In this document: positions 25,053 to 33,160 of the stretch, piece after piece
Numbering within the stretch: position 1 is the first letter of the stretch
Layout: every line of letters begins with the position of its first letter
NCBI GenBank assembly: GCA_023458535.1
Contig: JAEWYW010000023.1
Span: 1-64,000 of the forward strand
Origin: Bacteroidota bacterium
GTDB taxonomy: Bacteria; Bacteroidota; Bacteroidia; Flavobacteriales; Weeksellaceae
Direction of reading: 5' to 3'
Length of the DNA stretch: 64,000 nucleotides
The notes under the pieces: generated by a model
What the model was told of the DNA's origin: nothing
The model's input: the letters and a program-made list of their open reading frames with translations, nothing else
Database searches by the model: none
Translations under genes and position numbers: made by a program

Positions 25053-26060
25053 TTAATTTGCCTTTGGCTTTGTTGTTTTATTTTTTTCCGTTGTGCTCTT
25101 TTTTGCAGTACTGCTGGTACTTGTTTTCTTGGTTGTTGCGGTGCTTTTAGGTTTTTCTTTTTCCTTTGGCTTTGCCGCAGTTTTGGGTTTCGGCTTTGTT
25201 TCTGGCTTCTTATCCGTTTTCTTTTCTGCTTTTGGTACCGAGGCTGTGTGAGAATCCTCTTTTTTCACCAAGAGCTCTGGGATTTTTGCCATTTCCTTAT
25301 TTCCTACTTGCAGTATGCTGTCGTTCTCTTTAAAATGAGGATTGAGTGTGGCTACAATTTGGTTATTGAACTTCACCGAAACTTTATTAAACTTCTGCGG
25401 ATCTTGATACACCAGATATTTTTCCACAAAAGTTTTAAAGCCTTTTACTTTGAAATCTATATTGTCTAAATCGCCAATTTCCACTTTATAATTTCCATCG
25501 CTGGTTAAAAGATTGTAATCGTCTTTGTATTTTGAGATTCCTATGAAATATTTTTTACTGAAATCATCATGATCAATTTTTGAAACCAATTCCGCCAATT
25601 TTTGGTATTCTGATTTACTCACATCACCAGTCACCAACATGCATGGATAGGAGTAATTGGGATAGGTAGGAAATTCCACACCTTTGCGATCCACATAAAA
25701 GTCTTTCCCATTTTTGGTTAATCTGAAAACGGGCACTCTCTGTTTTACATCTAAATTGAGTTTTCCATTGAGGTTGAGATACACATTGGCACTGTCCACG
25801 GCTGGGAGCGCATTGATCTTTTTTTCAAGCTCTGGAATATTGATATCACCCACTTTTTGAGACGGATTTTCTTTATCTACAATTTTTTTGATGTCTTTTT
25901 CATCAATAAAATAAACCTTGGTTCCGTTATCATTCAGTTTTACAGACATTTTATTATCTGTAATCTTCTGGTTGCTGAACCTCTTCAACGAGAAGCTCAA
26001 CAGAAATCCCAAAATGATTACTGTGATGATAATTTTTAATATTCTGTATTTATTTTTCAT
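25053..26060 (-). CDS. ftsQ: Cell division protein FtsQ/DivIB with lysine-rich periplasmic tail
   Basis: Single-pass divisome scaffold: a short basic N-terminus, one helix (about residues 8-25), a POTRA-like domain (about 40-115, with INALPAVDSANVYLNLNGKL and RVPVFRL) and a beta domain to about 262. Identity rests on this layout and on position between murC and ftsA. The last 70 residues (about 266-335) are a low-complexity Lys/Pro/Thr/Ser tail with repeated KP, KT and KPK units and almost no hydrophobic residue; by topology it is periplasmic. E. coli FtsQ has no such tail. The ATG overlaps the stop of the preceding gene in an ATGA arrangement, indicating translational coupling. Confidence 0.92.
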   Translation of the reverse strand: MKNKYRILKIIITVIILGFLLSFSLKRFSNQKITDNKMSVKLNDNGTKVYFIDEKDIKKIVDKENPSQKVGDINIPELEKKINALPAVDSANVYLNLNGKLNLDVKQRVPVFRLTKNGKDFYVDRKGVEFPTYPNYSYPCMLVTGDVSKSEYQKLAELVSKIDHDDFSKKYFIGISKYKDDYNLLTSDGNYKVEIGDLDNIDFKVKGFKTFVEKYLVYQDPQKFNKVSVKFNNQIVATLNPHFKENDSILQVGNKEMAKIPELLVKKEDSHTASVPKAEKKTDKKPETKPKPKTAAKPKEKEKPKSTATTKKTSTSSTAKKSTTEKNKTTKPKAN

Positions 26061-26587
26061 TTTATAGGCTTCGCCGATTTATTTTTTTCTGCCTTTTTAA
26101 TTTCGTTTATCATTTCTTTGAAATTATCTGCTAGTTCTTTTTCGTAATCCCAATTTTCATCTTCCGTTTTACCGTTTCCTAAAGAGATCATATTTATTAC
26201 TTCATCTTTTTTGATCCAAAATCGACAACTCCAACCTCCAACATCTTCTGAATCGTTCTTCATCTCATATTGCAAGCTTTCAAAAGCCATAACTCTTTTT
26301 CCATTTTGGATATTGAAACTTTCACTTTCTGTATAGTTATAGTTTCCTACAGGATAGTCCCAACTTCTTTCAATATAAACAACATCATTATTTTTCTTCC
26401 AAAAATGGTAGGTTGTAAGTTTTTTATTATTTAAAATTTTAAACTCGTATCTTTTGATTGATGTATCATTTCCAATTTTTTCAACATATTTATCAATCCG
26501 CTCTTGTTCTTTTAAATCGTTATTTATCTGTGCTGAAATAAAAGTTCCGCAAAAACAGATAATCAACATGAGATAAATGCTCTTCAT
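26057..26587 (-). CDS. Exported protein of unknown function inside the dcw cluster
   Basis: A 176-residue protein with a clear Sec signal peptide (MKSIYLMLIICFCGTFISAQ, cleavage expected after SA). The mature part is hydrophilic, with IKRYEFKILNNKKLTTYHFWKKNNDVVYIERSW, a GGWSCRFWIKKDEVINMISLG stretch and a lysine-rich end. I recognise no family. It lies between murC and ftsQ, where the classical cluster order has ddl or nothing, and its stop overlaps the ftsQ start by 4 nt. It is thus translated just ahead of FtsQ and should reach the same compartment as the FtsQ ectodomain. Involvement in division is an inference from position only. Confidence 0.75.
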   Translation of the reverse strand: MKSIYLMLIICFCGTFISAQINNDLKEQERIDKYVEKIGNDTSIKRYEFKILNNKKLTTYHFWKKNNDVVYIERSWDYPVGNYNYTESESFNIQNGKRVMAFESLQYEMKNDSEDVGGWSCRFWIKKDEVINMISLGNGKTEDENWDYEKELADNFKEMINEIKKAEKNKSAKPIK

Positions 26588-26641
26588 CGTCTTTCTTTAG
26601 GTTTTAATGCAGTTTCATTAATGCCAGATTCCTAACAGCTA

Positions 26642-28003
26642 TCACCTTTTATTACTCAGCCATTCGCAGATTGGGTCGTATAGGGTGTCTATATTTCCTG
26701 CTCCGACAGTGAGTAAAATATCAAAGTCTTTTTCTTTTATTCTTTCAAAAGTGTCCTGTAATGCGGAAACTTCTTTTTTCTCTAAATTCACTTTATCCAG
26801 CAACCATGAAGAAGTAATTCCTTCATAGTTTTCCTGCAATTCTCTCGCAGGGTAAATGTCCATTAAAATCAATTCATCGGCATTGCCAAGACTTTCCGCA
26901 AAACCTTCTGCAAAATCTCTTGTTCTGCTGAATAAATGCGGCTGAAACACCACCAATAATTTTTTATCCGGATAAAATCTTTTGATAGAGCCCATCACAG
27001 CATTAATCTCCGTTGGGTGATGTGCATAATCATCAATATAGATTTTTCCGTTTTCATAAAAATGCTTAGTATATCTTCTCTTAATTCCTTTGAAAGCGGA
27101 AATTCCTTTTTTTAAGGTTTCAAAATCAACACCTAAAGTGTGAAGAATAGCCAATGCCACGGTTGCGTTTTCCACATTGTGAATCCCTGGAATTCCCCAG
27201 ACAAAATCTGTAATTTTCTCTTCAGGAGTATGGAAATCAAAATAAATTTTATCATGATCCATCCTTAAATTATCAGAATAATAATCTGCAACTTCATTTA
27301 CCGCATAGGTTTTGTGTCCTCTACCTATTTCGATACCTTTTCTCACAAATAATTGATTATCATTCGGAACCAAGGCTGCAAACTGTCTGAAACCTTCCTC
27401 TATATGGTTTTTATCTCCATAAATATCCAAATGATCGGCGTCTGTGGAAGTCACCACTGCCCAATCTGGAGAGAGGTTGAGAAAGCTTCTGTCGTATTCG
27501 TCCGCCTCAGCAACAGAATATTTGTCGCCATTGTATAAAAAATTAGACTTAAAATTCTCCGAAATACCTCCCAAGAAACACGAAAATGGCAAGTTTGCCT
27601 CTTTACAAAGGTGTGAAACCAGTGTTGAAGTGGTAGTTTTACCATGTGTTCCAGCCACCGCGATGCACTCTGTATTTTCAGTAATTAGGCCTAAAACTTT
27701 TGCTCTTTTTAAAACCTGAAAACCATTTTCATTAAAATAATCCAAGATGCCCAGCTTTTTAATTGCGGGAGTATAAATAACCAAAGTATCTTCTTTAGAA
27801 AGATTTGGTACCTTGTCGTCTACAATATCTTCAAAGCTGATAGCAATTCCCTCGCTTAATAATTCTTGAGTAAGCTTGGTATTGGTTTTATCATAACCCA
27901 AAACCTTCTTCCCCGAAGCATGGAAATAACGGGCGAGAGCGCTCATGCCAATACCGCCAATGCCTACGAAGTAATAATTTTGGTATGTATCTAATATTTT
28001 CAT
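26642..28003 (-). CDS. murC: UDP-N-acetylmuramate--L-alanine ligase
   Basis: Cytoplasmic Mur ligase adding L-Ala to UDP-MurNAc. The N-terminal nucleotide fold has GIGGIGMSALA near residue 14, the ATP site GTHGKTTT is at 118-125, EADEYDRSFL follows, and the C-terminal domain shows YIDDYAHHPTEI and FQPHLFSRTRDF, all MurC signatures. The 453-residue length is normal. It lies 91 nt after murG, the widest gap inside this cluster apart from those carrying repeats; that gap contains a REP-like fragment. Confidence 0.97.
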   Translation of the reverse strand: MKILDTYQNYYFVGIGGIGMSALARYFHASGKKVLGYDKTNTKLTQELLSEGIAISFEDIVDDKVPNLSKEDTLVIYTPAIKKLGILDYFNENGFQVLKRAKVLGLITENTECIAVAGTHGKTTTSTLVSHLCKEANLPFSCFLGGISENFKSNFLYNGDKYSVAEADEYDRSFLNLSPDWAVVTSTDADHLDIYGDKNHIEEGFRQFAALVPNDNQLFVRKGIEIGRGHKTYAVNEVADYYSDNLRMDHDKIYFDFHTPEEKITDFVWGIPGIHNVENATVALAILHTLGVDFETLKKGISAFKGIKRRYTKHFYENGKIYIDDYAHHPTEINAVMGSIKRFYPDKKLLVVFQPHLFSRTRDFAEGFAESLGNADELILMDIYPARELQENYEGITSSWLLDKVNLEKKEVSALQDTFERIKEKDFDILLTVGAGNIDTLYDPICEWLSNKR

Positions 28004-28018
28004 TTTATATTTAAGTTT

Positions 28019-28044
28019 GAGATTTCTTCTATATCAGAATGACA
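28019..28044. repeat. Short REP-like fragment in the murG-murC gap
   Basis: GAGATTTCTTCTATATCAGAATGACA aligns with the element at 6670-6694 at about 18 of 24 positions (shared GATTTCT, TC, GAAT and ACA). It may be a decayed copy of a dispersed intergenic repeat; the match is too weak to be certain. Confidence 0.3.
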
Positions 28045-28094
28045 TCTCTTTGGAACTTATGGATGACTAATGTCCTCCCGTTCTTAATAATTCA

Positions 28095-29201
28095 TCAATT
28101 AATCAAATTCAATATTTCATCTACAATTTCCTTTGCTGCATGTGGTTTTGCGAAGCTTTTTATGTTTTGTGACATTTCCTGTCTGACATTTTCATTCTCA
28201 CAAATTTCTTCCAGAGTTTTCCAGAATTTATCTTTCATTTCTGAATCTTTCACCATCTTGGCTGCATTTTTATCTACTAAAGTCATCGCATTTTTGGTTT
28301 GATGATCTTCCGCTGCAAAAGGGAAAGGAACCAATAAAACAGCTTTTTGCGCAACTGCCAATTCGGAAATGGCGATGGCACCAGCTCTGGAAACGATGAC
28401 ATCCGCCGCGGAATAACACAATTCCATATTGGAAATAAATTCCTTCAAATCAATTTGAGATTTGAGATTGGAAATTTGAGATTCGTTACTCAAACTTTCA
28501 TAATCTAATTTTCCTGTTTGCCAGATGAGTTGATAGCCTTTTTCTTCAAGTTTTGAAAGATTATCTTTCCAAGCATTATTAATGGTTCTGGAACCTAAAG
28601 AGCCACCTACAGAAAGAATCAACAACCTATTTTTATCGACACCTAATTTTTCCTTTGCTTCCTCTGAGGAAACCATTCCAGAAACGATATTTTCGCGGAT
28701 AGGGTTTCCTAAGAAGTACACCTTTGTATTGGGAAAAAAATGTTCCATATTAGGATAAGCCGTAAAAACTGCTTTTGCCTTCTTTCCGTTTACAGTATTG
28801 GTTTTTCCAGGTAAAGAGTTCTGCTCCTGAATAAAGGTTGGGATACCTAATTGGGAAGCCATATACAATGCTGGTCCACTTGCGAACCCCCCTGTTCCCA
28901 CCACAAAATCGGGTTGAAAATTTTTAATGATTCTTTTTGCTTTGCTAAGACTAGATATCAATTTGAATGGTAGACCAATATTCTTTAATAAATTTCCTCT
29001 GTCGAAGCCAGCAATATTTAAACCTTCAATTTTATAACCTGCATTGGGAACTTTCTCCATCTCCATCTTTCCGTTAGCGCCAATGAAAAGAAATTCTGCA
29101 TCGGGAAATCTTCTTTTGATTTCGTCTGCAATAGCAATAGCAGGGAAAATATGTCCTCCCGTACCGCCACCAGATAATATTACTTTTAACTTCTTATTCA
29201 T
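28095..29201 (-). CDS. murG: UDP-GlcNAc--undecaprenyl-PP-MurNAc-pentapeptide GlcNAc transferase
   Basis: Peripheral membrane glycosyltransferase that makes lipid II from lipid I. Visible motifs are GGGTGGHIFPAIAIADE at the N-terminus, GTGGFASGP near residue 100, IQEQNSLPG, SVGGSLGSRTINNAW near residue 197 and the donor-binding ADVIVSRAGAIAISEL near 270. Length 368 is normal. Between GKLDYESL and LKEFI the protein carries SNESQISNLKSQI, which is encoded by four tandem 7-bp units and looks like an in-frame acquisition in a surface loop. The start is 4 nt from the ftsW stop. Confidence 0.97.
   Translation of the reverse strand: MNKKLKVILSGGGTGGHIFPAIAIADEIKRRFPDAEFLFIGANGKMEMEKVPNAGYKIEGLNIAGFDRGNLLKNIGLPFKLISSLSKAKRIIKNFQPDFVVGTGGFASGPALYMASQLGIPTFIQEQNSLPGKTNTVNGKKAKAVFTAYPNMEHFFPNTKVYFLGNPIRENIVSGMVSSEEAKEKLGVDKNRLLILSVGGSLGSRTINNAWKDNLSKLEEKGYQLIWQTGKLDYESLSNESQISNLKSQIDLKEFISNMELCYSAADVIVSRAGAIAISELAVAQKAVLLVPFPFAAEDHQTKNAMTLVDKNAAKMVKDSEMKDKFWKTLEEICENENVRQEMSQNIKSFAKPHAAKEIVDEILNLIN
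28457..28484. repeat. Heptanucleotide array inside murG
   Basis: Four consecutive 7-bp units, GAGATTT, GAGATTG, GAAATTT and GAGATTC, on the plus strand within the murG coding region. They encode part of the serine/asparagine/glutamine-rich segment between two conserved regions of the protein. Confidence 0.65.
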
Positions 29202-29204
29202 TTT

Positions 29205-30449
29205 CTAAGCGATATCGTTTATTTCTTCAACATTTTGTTTTTTACCCATTCCTTCTTCATCGTATATCTGAATTCTTGAACTCACATTCAAGATAATCCC
29301 TAACTGTAAATAAGTGACAAGCATTGATGTACCACCATAACTGATGAGTGGCAACGGTTGCCCCGTAACGGGAATTAAATTAACTGCCACAGCTATGTTC
29401 ACTGCGAGTTGCACAAAAATCATAATCCCTAAACTGAGTACCAACAACGATCCGAAGAAGGCTGGCATTTTACTGGCAATCATCACAATTCTCACAATCA
29501 TGATAAGGTACATAGCGATGAGAAAAGCTGCACCCAGAAAACCATATTCTTCCACAATAATGGCAAAAATAAAATCGGATGCTGATTGCGGTAACATTTG
29601 TTTCAGAGCACTTTTCCCTGGTCCCATTCCTGTAATGCCTCCGTGCACAATGGCTGCTTTGGCTTGCATTACCTGATAATTTTTTGCTTTCAGACTTTCA
29701 TCATCTACATCGGCATGCTTAGCTTTTGAAGAAGTAAAAGTTTCTACACGGCTCATCCATGTATGTACACGGTTTCCGCCAATCATATTGGTATTTAAGG
29801 CAATTATTAAGAAGAGTATCACCGCAACCATCGATGTTGAGATAAAGCCTGCAACGTATTTCCAATTGAGCTGACCTACAATTAAAACCGCTACAGAAAC
29901 CATTAAAATCATTAATGCTGTGGAACCATTATCCTTAGCAACCAATACAAAAACCAACAAAATAGGCCCGAAGATGTAAAGTATATTTTCAATTGGAAGC
30001 CTTTCACGCTTAATTTTCTTAGTAAGATATCTGCACAGATAGATGATCAACATTAAGAAGGCAAAAGATGAAGGCTGAAATGAAATGGGTGTCCCCGGAA
30101 TCTTCAACCAACGCGACGCACTTGCCCCATCAATGGTTTGACCAGTAAACATGGTTATCACCAACAATACAATCATTAGCCCCAACAAAATACTGCTCAG
30201 CTTACCGATATATTCGTATTTAACAGCTCCTACCAGCCTCATTATTCCTAAACCTAGCAACACAAAGAACATATGCTTCAGAACGTGGCCTGTTGTTGTA
30301 CCATTGTTCACGATATATTCCAAGTTAGAACTTGCAGAATATACAGGGAAAATAGAGAATACAGAGATGACCAAAATGACCATCCAAAGTACTTTATCGC
30401 CCTTCAGAAACTCAAATTTGTTGTCTTTTTCTATATTTTGTTGATTCAT
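29205..30449 (-). CDS. ftsW: Septal peptidoglycan polymerase FtsW (SEDS family)
   Basis: SEDS glycosyltransferase that polymerises lipid II at the septum with FtsI. About ten hydrophobic helices are visible across 414 residues. Family signatures are DGASASRWLKIPGTPISFQPSSFA near residue 105, the GGITGMGPGKSALKQMLPQSASDFIFAIIVEEYGFLG extracytoplasmic loop near 255, and the C-terminal PVTGQPLPLISYGGTS. Between murD and murG, it is the divisome SEDS protein and not the elongation protein RodA. It overlaps no gene; the murG start follows 4 nt after its stop. Confidence 0.96.
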   Translation of the reverse strand: MNQQNIEKDNKFEFLKGDKVLWMVILVISVFSIFPVYSASSNLEYIVNNGTTTGHVLKHMFFVLLGLGIMRLVGAVKYEYIGKLSSILLGLMIVLLVITMFTGQTIDGASASRWLKIPGTPISFQPSSFAFLMLIIYLCRYLTKKIKRERLPIENILYIFGPILLVFVLVAKDNGSTALMILMVSVAVLIVGQLNWKYVAGFISTSMVAVILFLIIALNTNMIGGNRVHTWMSRVETFTSSKAKHADVDDESLKAKNYQVMQAKAAIVHGGITGMGPGKSALKQMLPQSASDFIFAIIVEEYGFLGAAFLIAMYLIMIVRIVMIASKMPAFFGSLLVLSLGIMIFVQLAVNIAVAVNLIPVTGQPLPLISYGGTSMLVTYLQLGIILNVSSRIQIYDEEGMGKKQNVEEINDIA

Positions 30450-30488
30450 TATTACCCTAGTCTTTCTATATTTATTACAAAACCCCGA

Positions 30489-31826
30489 TTAGACAGCCAA
30501 TGGCTTTAAAACCTGTTCTTTAAATTGATCTCCTCTGTCTTCGTAGCTTTTAAACAGATCAAAACTTGCACAACAAGGCGATAATAAAACCGTATCCCCT
30601 TTTTTGGCGATTGATTTGCAAACTGCTACAGCTTCTTCCATGCTTGACGTATCGTAAATAAACTGTTTTTTGTCTTTGAAGAAATCTATAATTTTTTGAT
30701 TATCAACTCCTAAACAAACAATTGCTTTCACTTTTTTCTTCACCAAGTCATCAATCTCGGAATAATCATTTCCTTTATCTTTCCCACCAACAATCCATAC
30801 AGTTGGAGTTTTCATGCTTTCGAGAGCGAAATAAGTGGCATTGACGTTGGTTGCCTTACTGTCGTTGATGTATTTTACACCATTGAGCTCTGCCACAAAT
30901 TCTAAACGATGCTCCACAGCCTGGAAAGTCATTAAAGAGTTTCTAATACTTTCGTTGCTGATATTCAACAATTTACCTGCAATAGATGCTGCTAAACTAT
31001 TGGCAACGTTGTGCATTCCCATTAAAGACAAATCTTCTAATTTCATTGAAAATTCATCTTTAAGCTTCACAATCATCTTATCATTATTGAGGTAACCGCC
31101 CTCTTTTAATTTCTCTTTCGTTGAAAAAGGAATCATCTGGGCTTTTACTTCAAGTTTTTCAAGGATATTTTTGCTCATTTCATCATCTTTATTGTAGATG
31201 AAGAAATTGTCGTTTTCCTGATTTTCAGTGATGCGGAATTTTGCCATTGCATATTCCTCATAATCGTAGTTGTACTGATCTAAGTGATCCTGCGATAAAT
31301 TCAATAATAGAGAAATATAAGGTCTGAAATTCTGAATATCATCCAACTGGAAAGAACTCACTTCCAAAACATAATAATCTCTCTTATCGTCTGCAACTTG
31401 CTTTGCAAAGCTTTTACCTATATTTCCACCCAAACCCACATTGAGGTTATCATTCTTTAAAATATGATACACTAGAGATGTGGTGGTGGTTTTACCGTTA
31501 CTCCCTGTGATGGCGATGATTTTAGCATCTGTAAACTCGGAAGCAAATTCAATCTCGGAAGATATGCGAATACCTTTCTGTTGAATTTTAGCGATCATTT
31601 CAGCTTTTTTCGGAATACCCGGACTTTTCACAATCCAATCAGCATTCAGAATCCTTTCTTCATCGTGATTATCTTCTTCAAAAGGTATTTCATTTTCAAT
31701 AAGGAAATTTTTGTATTCCTCTTTGATGGTACCCTTATCTGAAAGAAAGATATCAAGACCCTTCTTTTTTGCCAAATAAGCAGCTCCACAACCGCTTTCA
31801 CCTCCTCCTAATACTACAATTCTCAT
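30489..31826 (-). CDS. murD: UDP-N-acetylmuramoylalanine--D-glutamate ligase
   Basis: Adds D-Glu to UDP-MurNAc-L-Ala. The start is placed at the ATG at 31826 (MRIVVLGGGESGCGAAYLA), 12 codons inside the longest frame, because the nucleotide fold begins there and the upstream codons would overlap mraY. This gives 445 residues. The ATP site GSNGKTTT is at 108-115; LNLSQDHLDQY, EHRLEFV, YINDSKATNVNAT and LLSPCCASFDLF are MurD-type motifs. The gap to the upstream mraY stop is then 8 nt. Confidence 0.96.
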   Translation of the reverse strand: MRIVVLGGGESGCGAAYLAKKKGLDIFLSDKGTIKEEYKNFLIENEIPFEEDNHDEERILNADWIVKSPGIPKKAEMIAKIQQKGIRISSEIEFASEFTDAKIIAITGSNGKTTTTSLVYHILKNDNLNVGLGGNIGKSFAKQVADDKRDYYVLEVSSFQLDDIQNFRPYISLLLNLSQDHLDQYNYDYEEYAMAKFRITENQENDNFFIYNKDDEMSKNILEKLEVKAQMIPFSTKEKLKEGGYLNNDKMIVKLKDEFSMKLEDLSLMGMHNVANSLAASIAGKLLNISNESIRNSLMTFQAVEHRLEFVAELNGVKYINDSKATNVNATYFALESMKTPTVWIVGGKDKGNDYSEIDDLVKKKVKAIVCLGVDNQKIIDFFKDKKQFIYDTSSMEEAVAVCKSIAKKGDTVLLSPCCASFDLFKSYEDRGDQFKEQVLKPLAV

Positions 31827-31834
31827 ATACTCGC

Positions 31835-33076
31835 TTATCTCACTTTTAAGGTAATTAAACATATAATCGCTAACATCACCCCAATAATAATCATACGGTT
31901 AACAATTTTACTCTCGTGGAAGCCTTCCTTCTGATAATGGTGATGCAAAGGGGACATCTTGAAAAGTCTGTTATTCTGGGCATATTCCAGTCCGTATTTT
32001 CTTTTTCTATATTTAAAAACAACTACCTGAAGCATTACAGAAAGATTTTCAATTAAGAAAATTCCGCAAAGCACAGGAATCATAAGTTCTTTTCTTAAAA
32101 TAATGGCCAATACAGCTATAACACCTCCTAGCATTAAACTTCCTGTATCACCCATAAAAACCTGCGCCGGATAGGTGTTGTACCAAAAGAAACCTATCAC
32201 CGCACCCACCATTGCCACGGCAAAAATGGTGGTTTCACCCATGTTGGGTAAGAACATAATGTTGAGATAATCTGCAAAAATGATGTTTCCGGACACATAC
32301 GCAAAAAATGCCAATGTGAGGAGGATTACAGCACTCGTTCCTGCCGCTAAACCATCGATGCCGTCTGTAATATTAGCTCCATTAGAAACTGCAGTTACAA
32401 TAAAAATAACTATCGGAATGAAAACTACCCAAGCCCATTCGTGAGCTTCTTCTTCACTCATCCAAAATAAGATCCCGCTGTAATCGAACTCATTATTTTT
32501 GGCGAACGGAACTGTTGAGACAGTAGCTTTCTCTGTGGGCATAAAATTGTTTTCAACATTGTTTCTGTTGACCACTTTTGCGTCTGAATATTTTCTTTTC
32601 ACAGTGATATCAGGATGAAAATACATGGTAACCCCGATGATTAAGCCTAAACCTACCTGACCGATAACTTTAAATTTCCCTTTTAACCCGTCTTTATTTT
32701 TCTTTACTTTTTTAAGATAATCGTCTAAAAATCCGATAGCACCCATCCAAACTACGGTTACAAGAAGCAGAACGATATAAACATTGGTAATTCTTGTAAA
32801 TAAAAGCACCGGAATTATGGTGGCGATAATGATGATAAGCCCTCCCATGGTAGGCGTTCCTTCTTTTTGTTTTTGACCGTCAAGGCCTAAATCTCTTACC
32901 AACTCTCCCATTTGTTTCCTTCTCAGGTAATTGATGATTCTTTTACCATACACAAGAGCGATTACTAACGACATTAATACTGCCATTCCCGCTCTAAAAG
33001 AGATGTATTTCAGCATTCCTAATCCTGGAATGTGAATTCCATGCTGGGTAAGGTATTCGTAGAGATAGTATAACAT
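31835..33076 (-). CDS. mraY: Phospho-MurNAc-pentapeptide-transferase
   Basis: Multi-pass enzyme that transfers phospho-MurNAc-pentapeptide to undecaprenyl phosphate, forming lipid I. Motifs present are KEGTPTMGGLI near residue 75, GFLDDYLK near residue 115, NGANITDGIDGLAAG with catalytic aspartates near 230, and MSPLHHHYQKEG with the histidine cluster near 370. At 413 residues it is about 50 longer than the E. coli enzyme. The extra length is a hydrophilic insertion around 155-205 (KRKYSDAKVVNRNNVENNF and following) between membrane helices, seen in other Bacteroidota to my recollection. Confidence 0.97.
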   Translation of the reverse strand: MLYYLYEYLTQHGIHIPGLGMLKYISFRAGMAVLMSLVIALVYGKRIINYLRRKQMGELVRDLGLDGQKQKEGTPTMGGLIIIIATIIPVLLFTRITNVYIVLLLVTVVWMGAIGFLDDYLKKVKKNKDGLKGKFKVIGQVGLGLIIGVTMYFHPDITVKRKYSDAKVVNRNNVENNFMPTEKATVSTVPFAKNNEFDYSGILFWMSEEEAHEWAWVVFIPIVIFIVTAVSNGANITDGIDGLAAGTSAVILLTLAFFAYVSGNIIFADYLNIMFLPNMGETTIFAVAMVGAVIGFFWYNTYPAQVFMGDTGSLMLGGVIAVLAIILRKELMIPVLCGIFLIENLSVMLQVVVFKYRKRKYGLEYAQNNRLFKMSPLHHHYQKEGFHESKIVNRMIIIGVMLAIICLITLKVR

Positions 33077-33083
33077 ATATTTT

Positions 33084-33118
33084 GATTTTAGATTTCAGAT
33101 TTTAGATTTCAGATTTTT
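33084..33118. repeat. Heptanucleotide array in the mraY-murE gap
   Basis: Five tandem 7-bp units with the pattern GATTTTA, GATTTCA, GATTTTA, GATTTCA, GATTTTT. It fills nearly half of the 84-nt gap between murE and mraY and lies within the presumed dcw transcript. Confidence 0.75.
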
Positions 33119-33160
33119 CTATAAAAACCAAGTTCCATCCTCTTCGATCTTTAACTTTTC

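Noticed and set aside
33084..33118. CRISPR array
   Set aside because: Units are 7 bp and contiguous with no spacers, and no cas gene is in the window.
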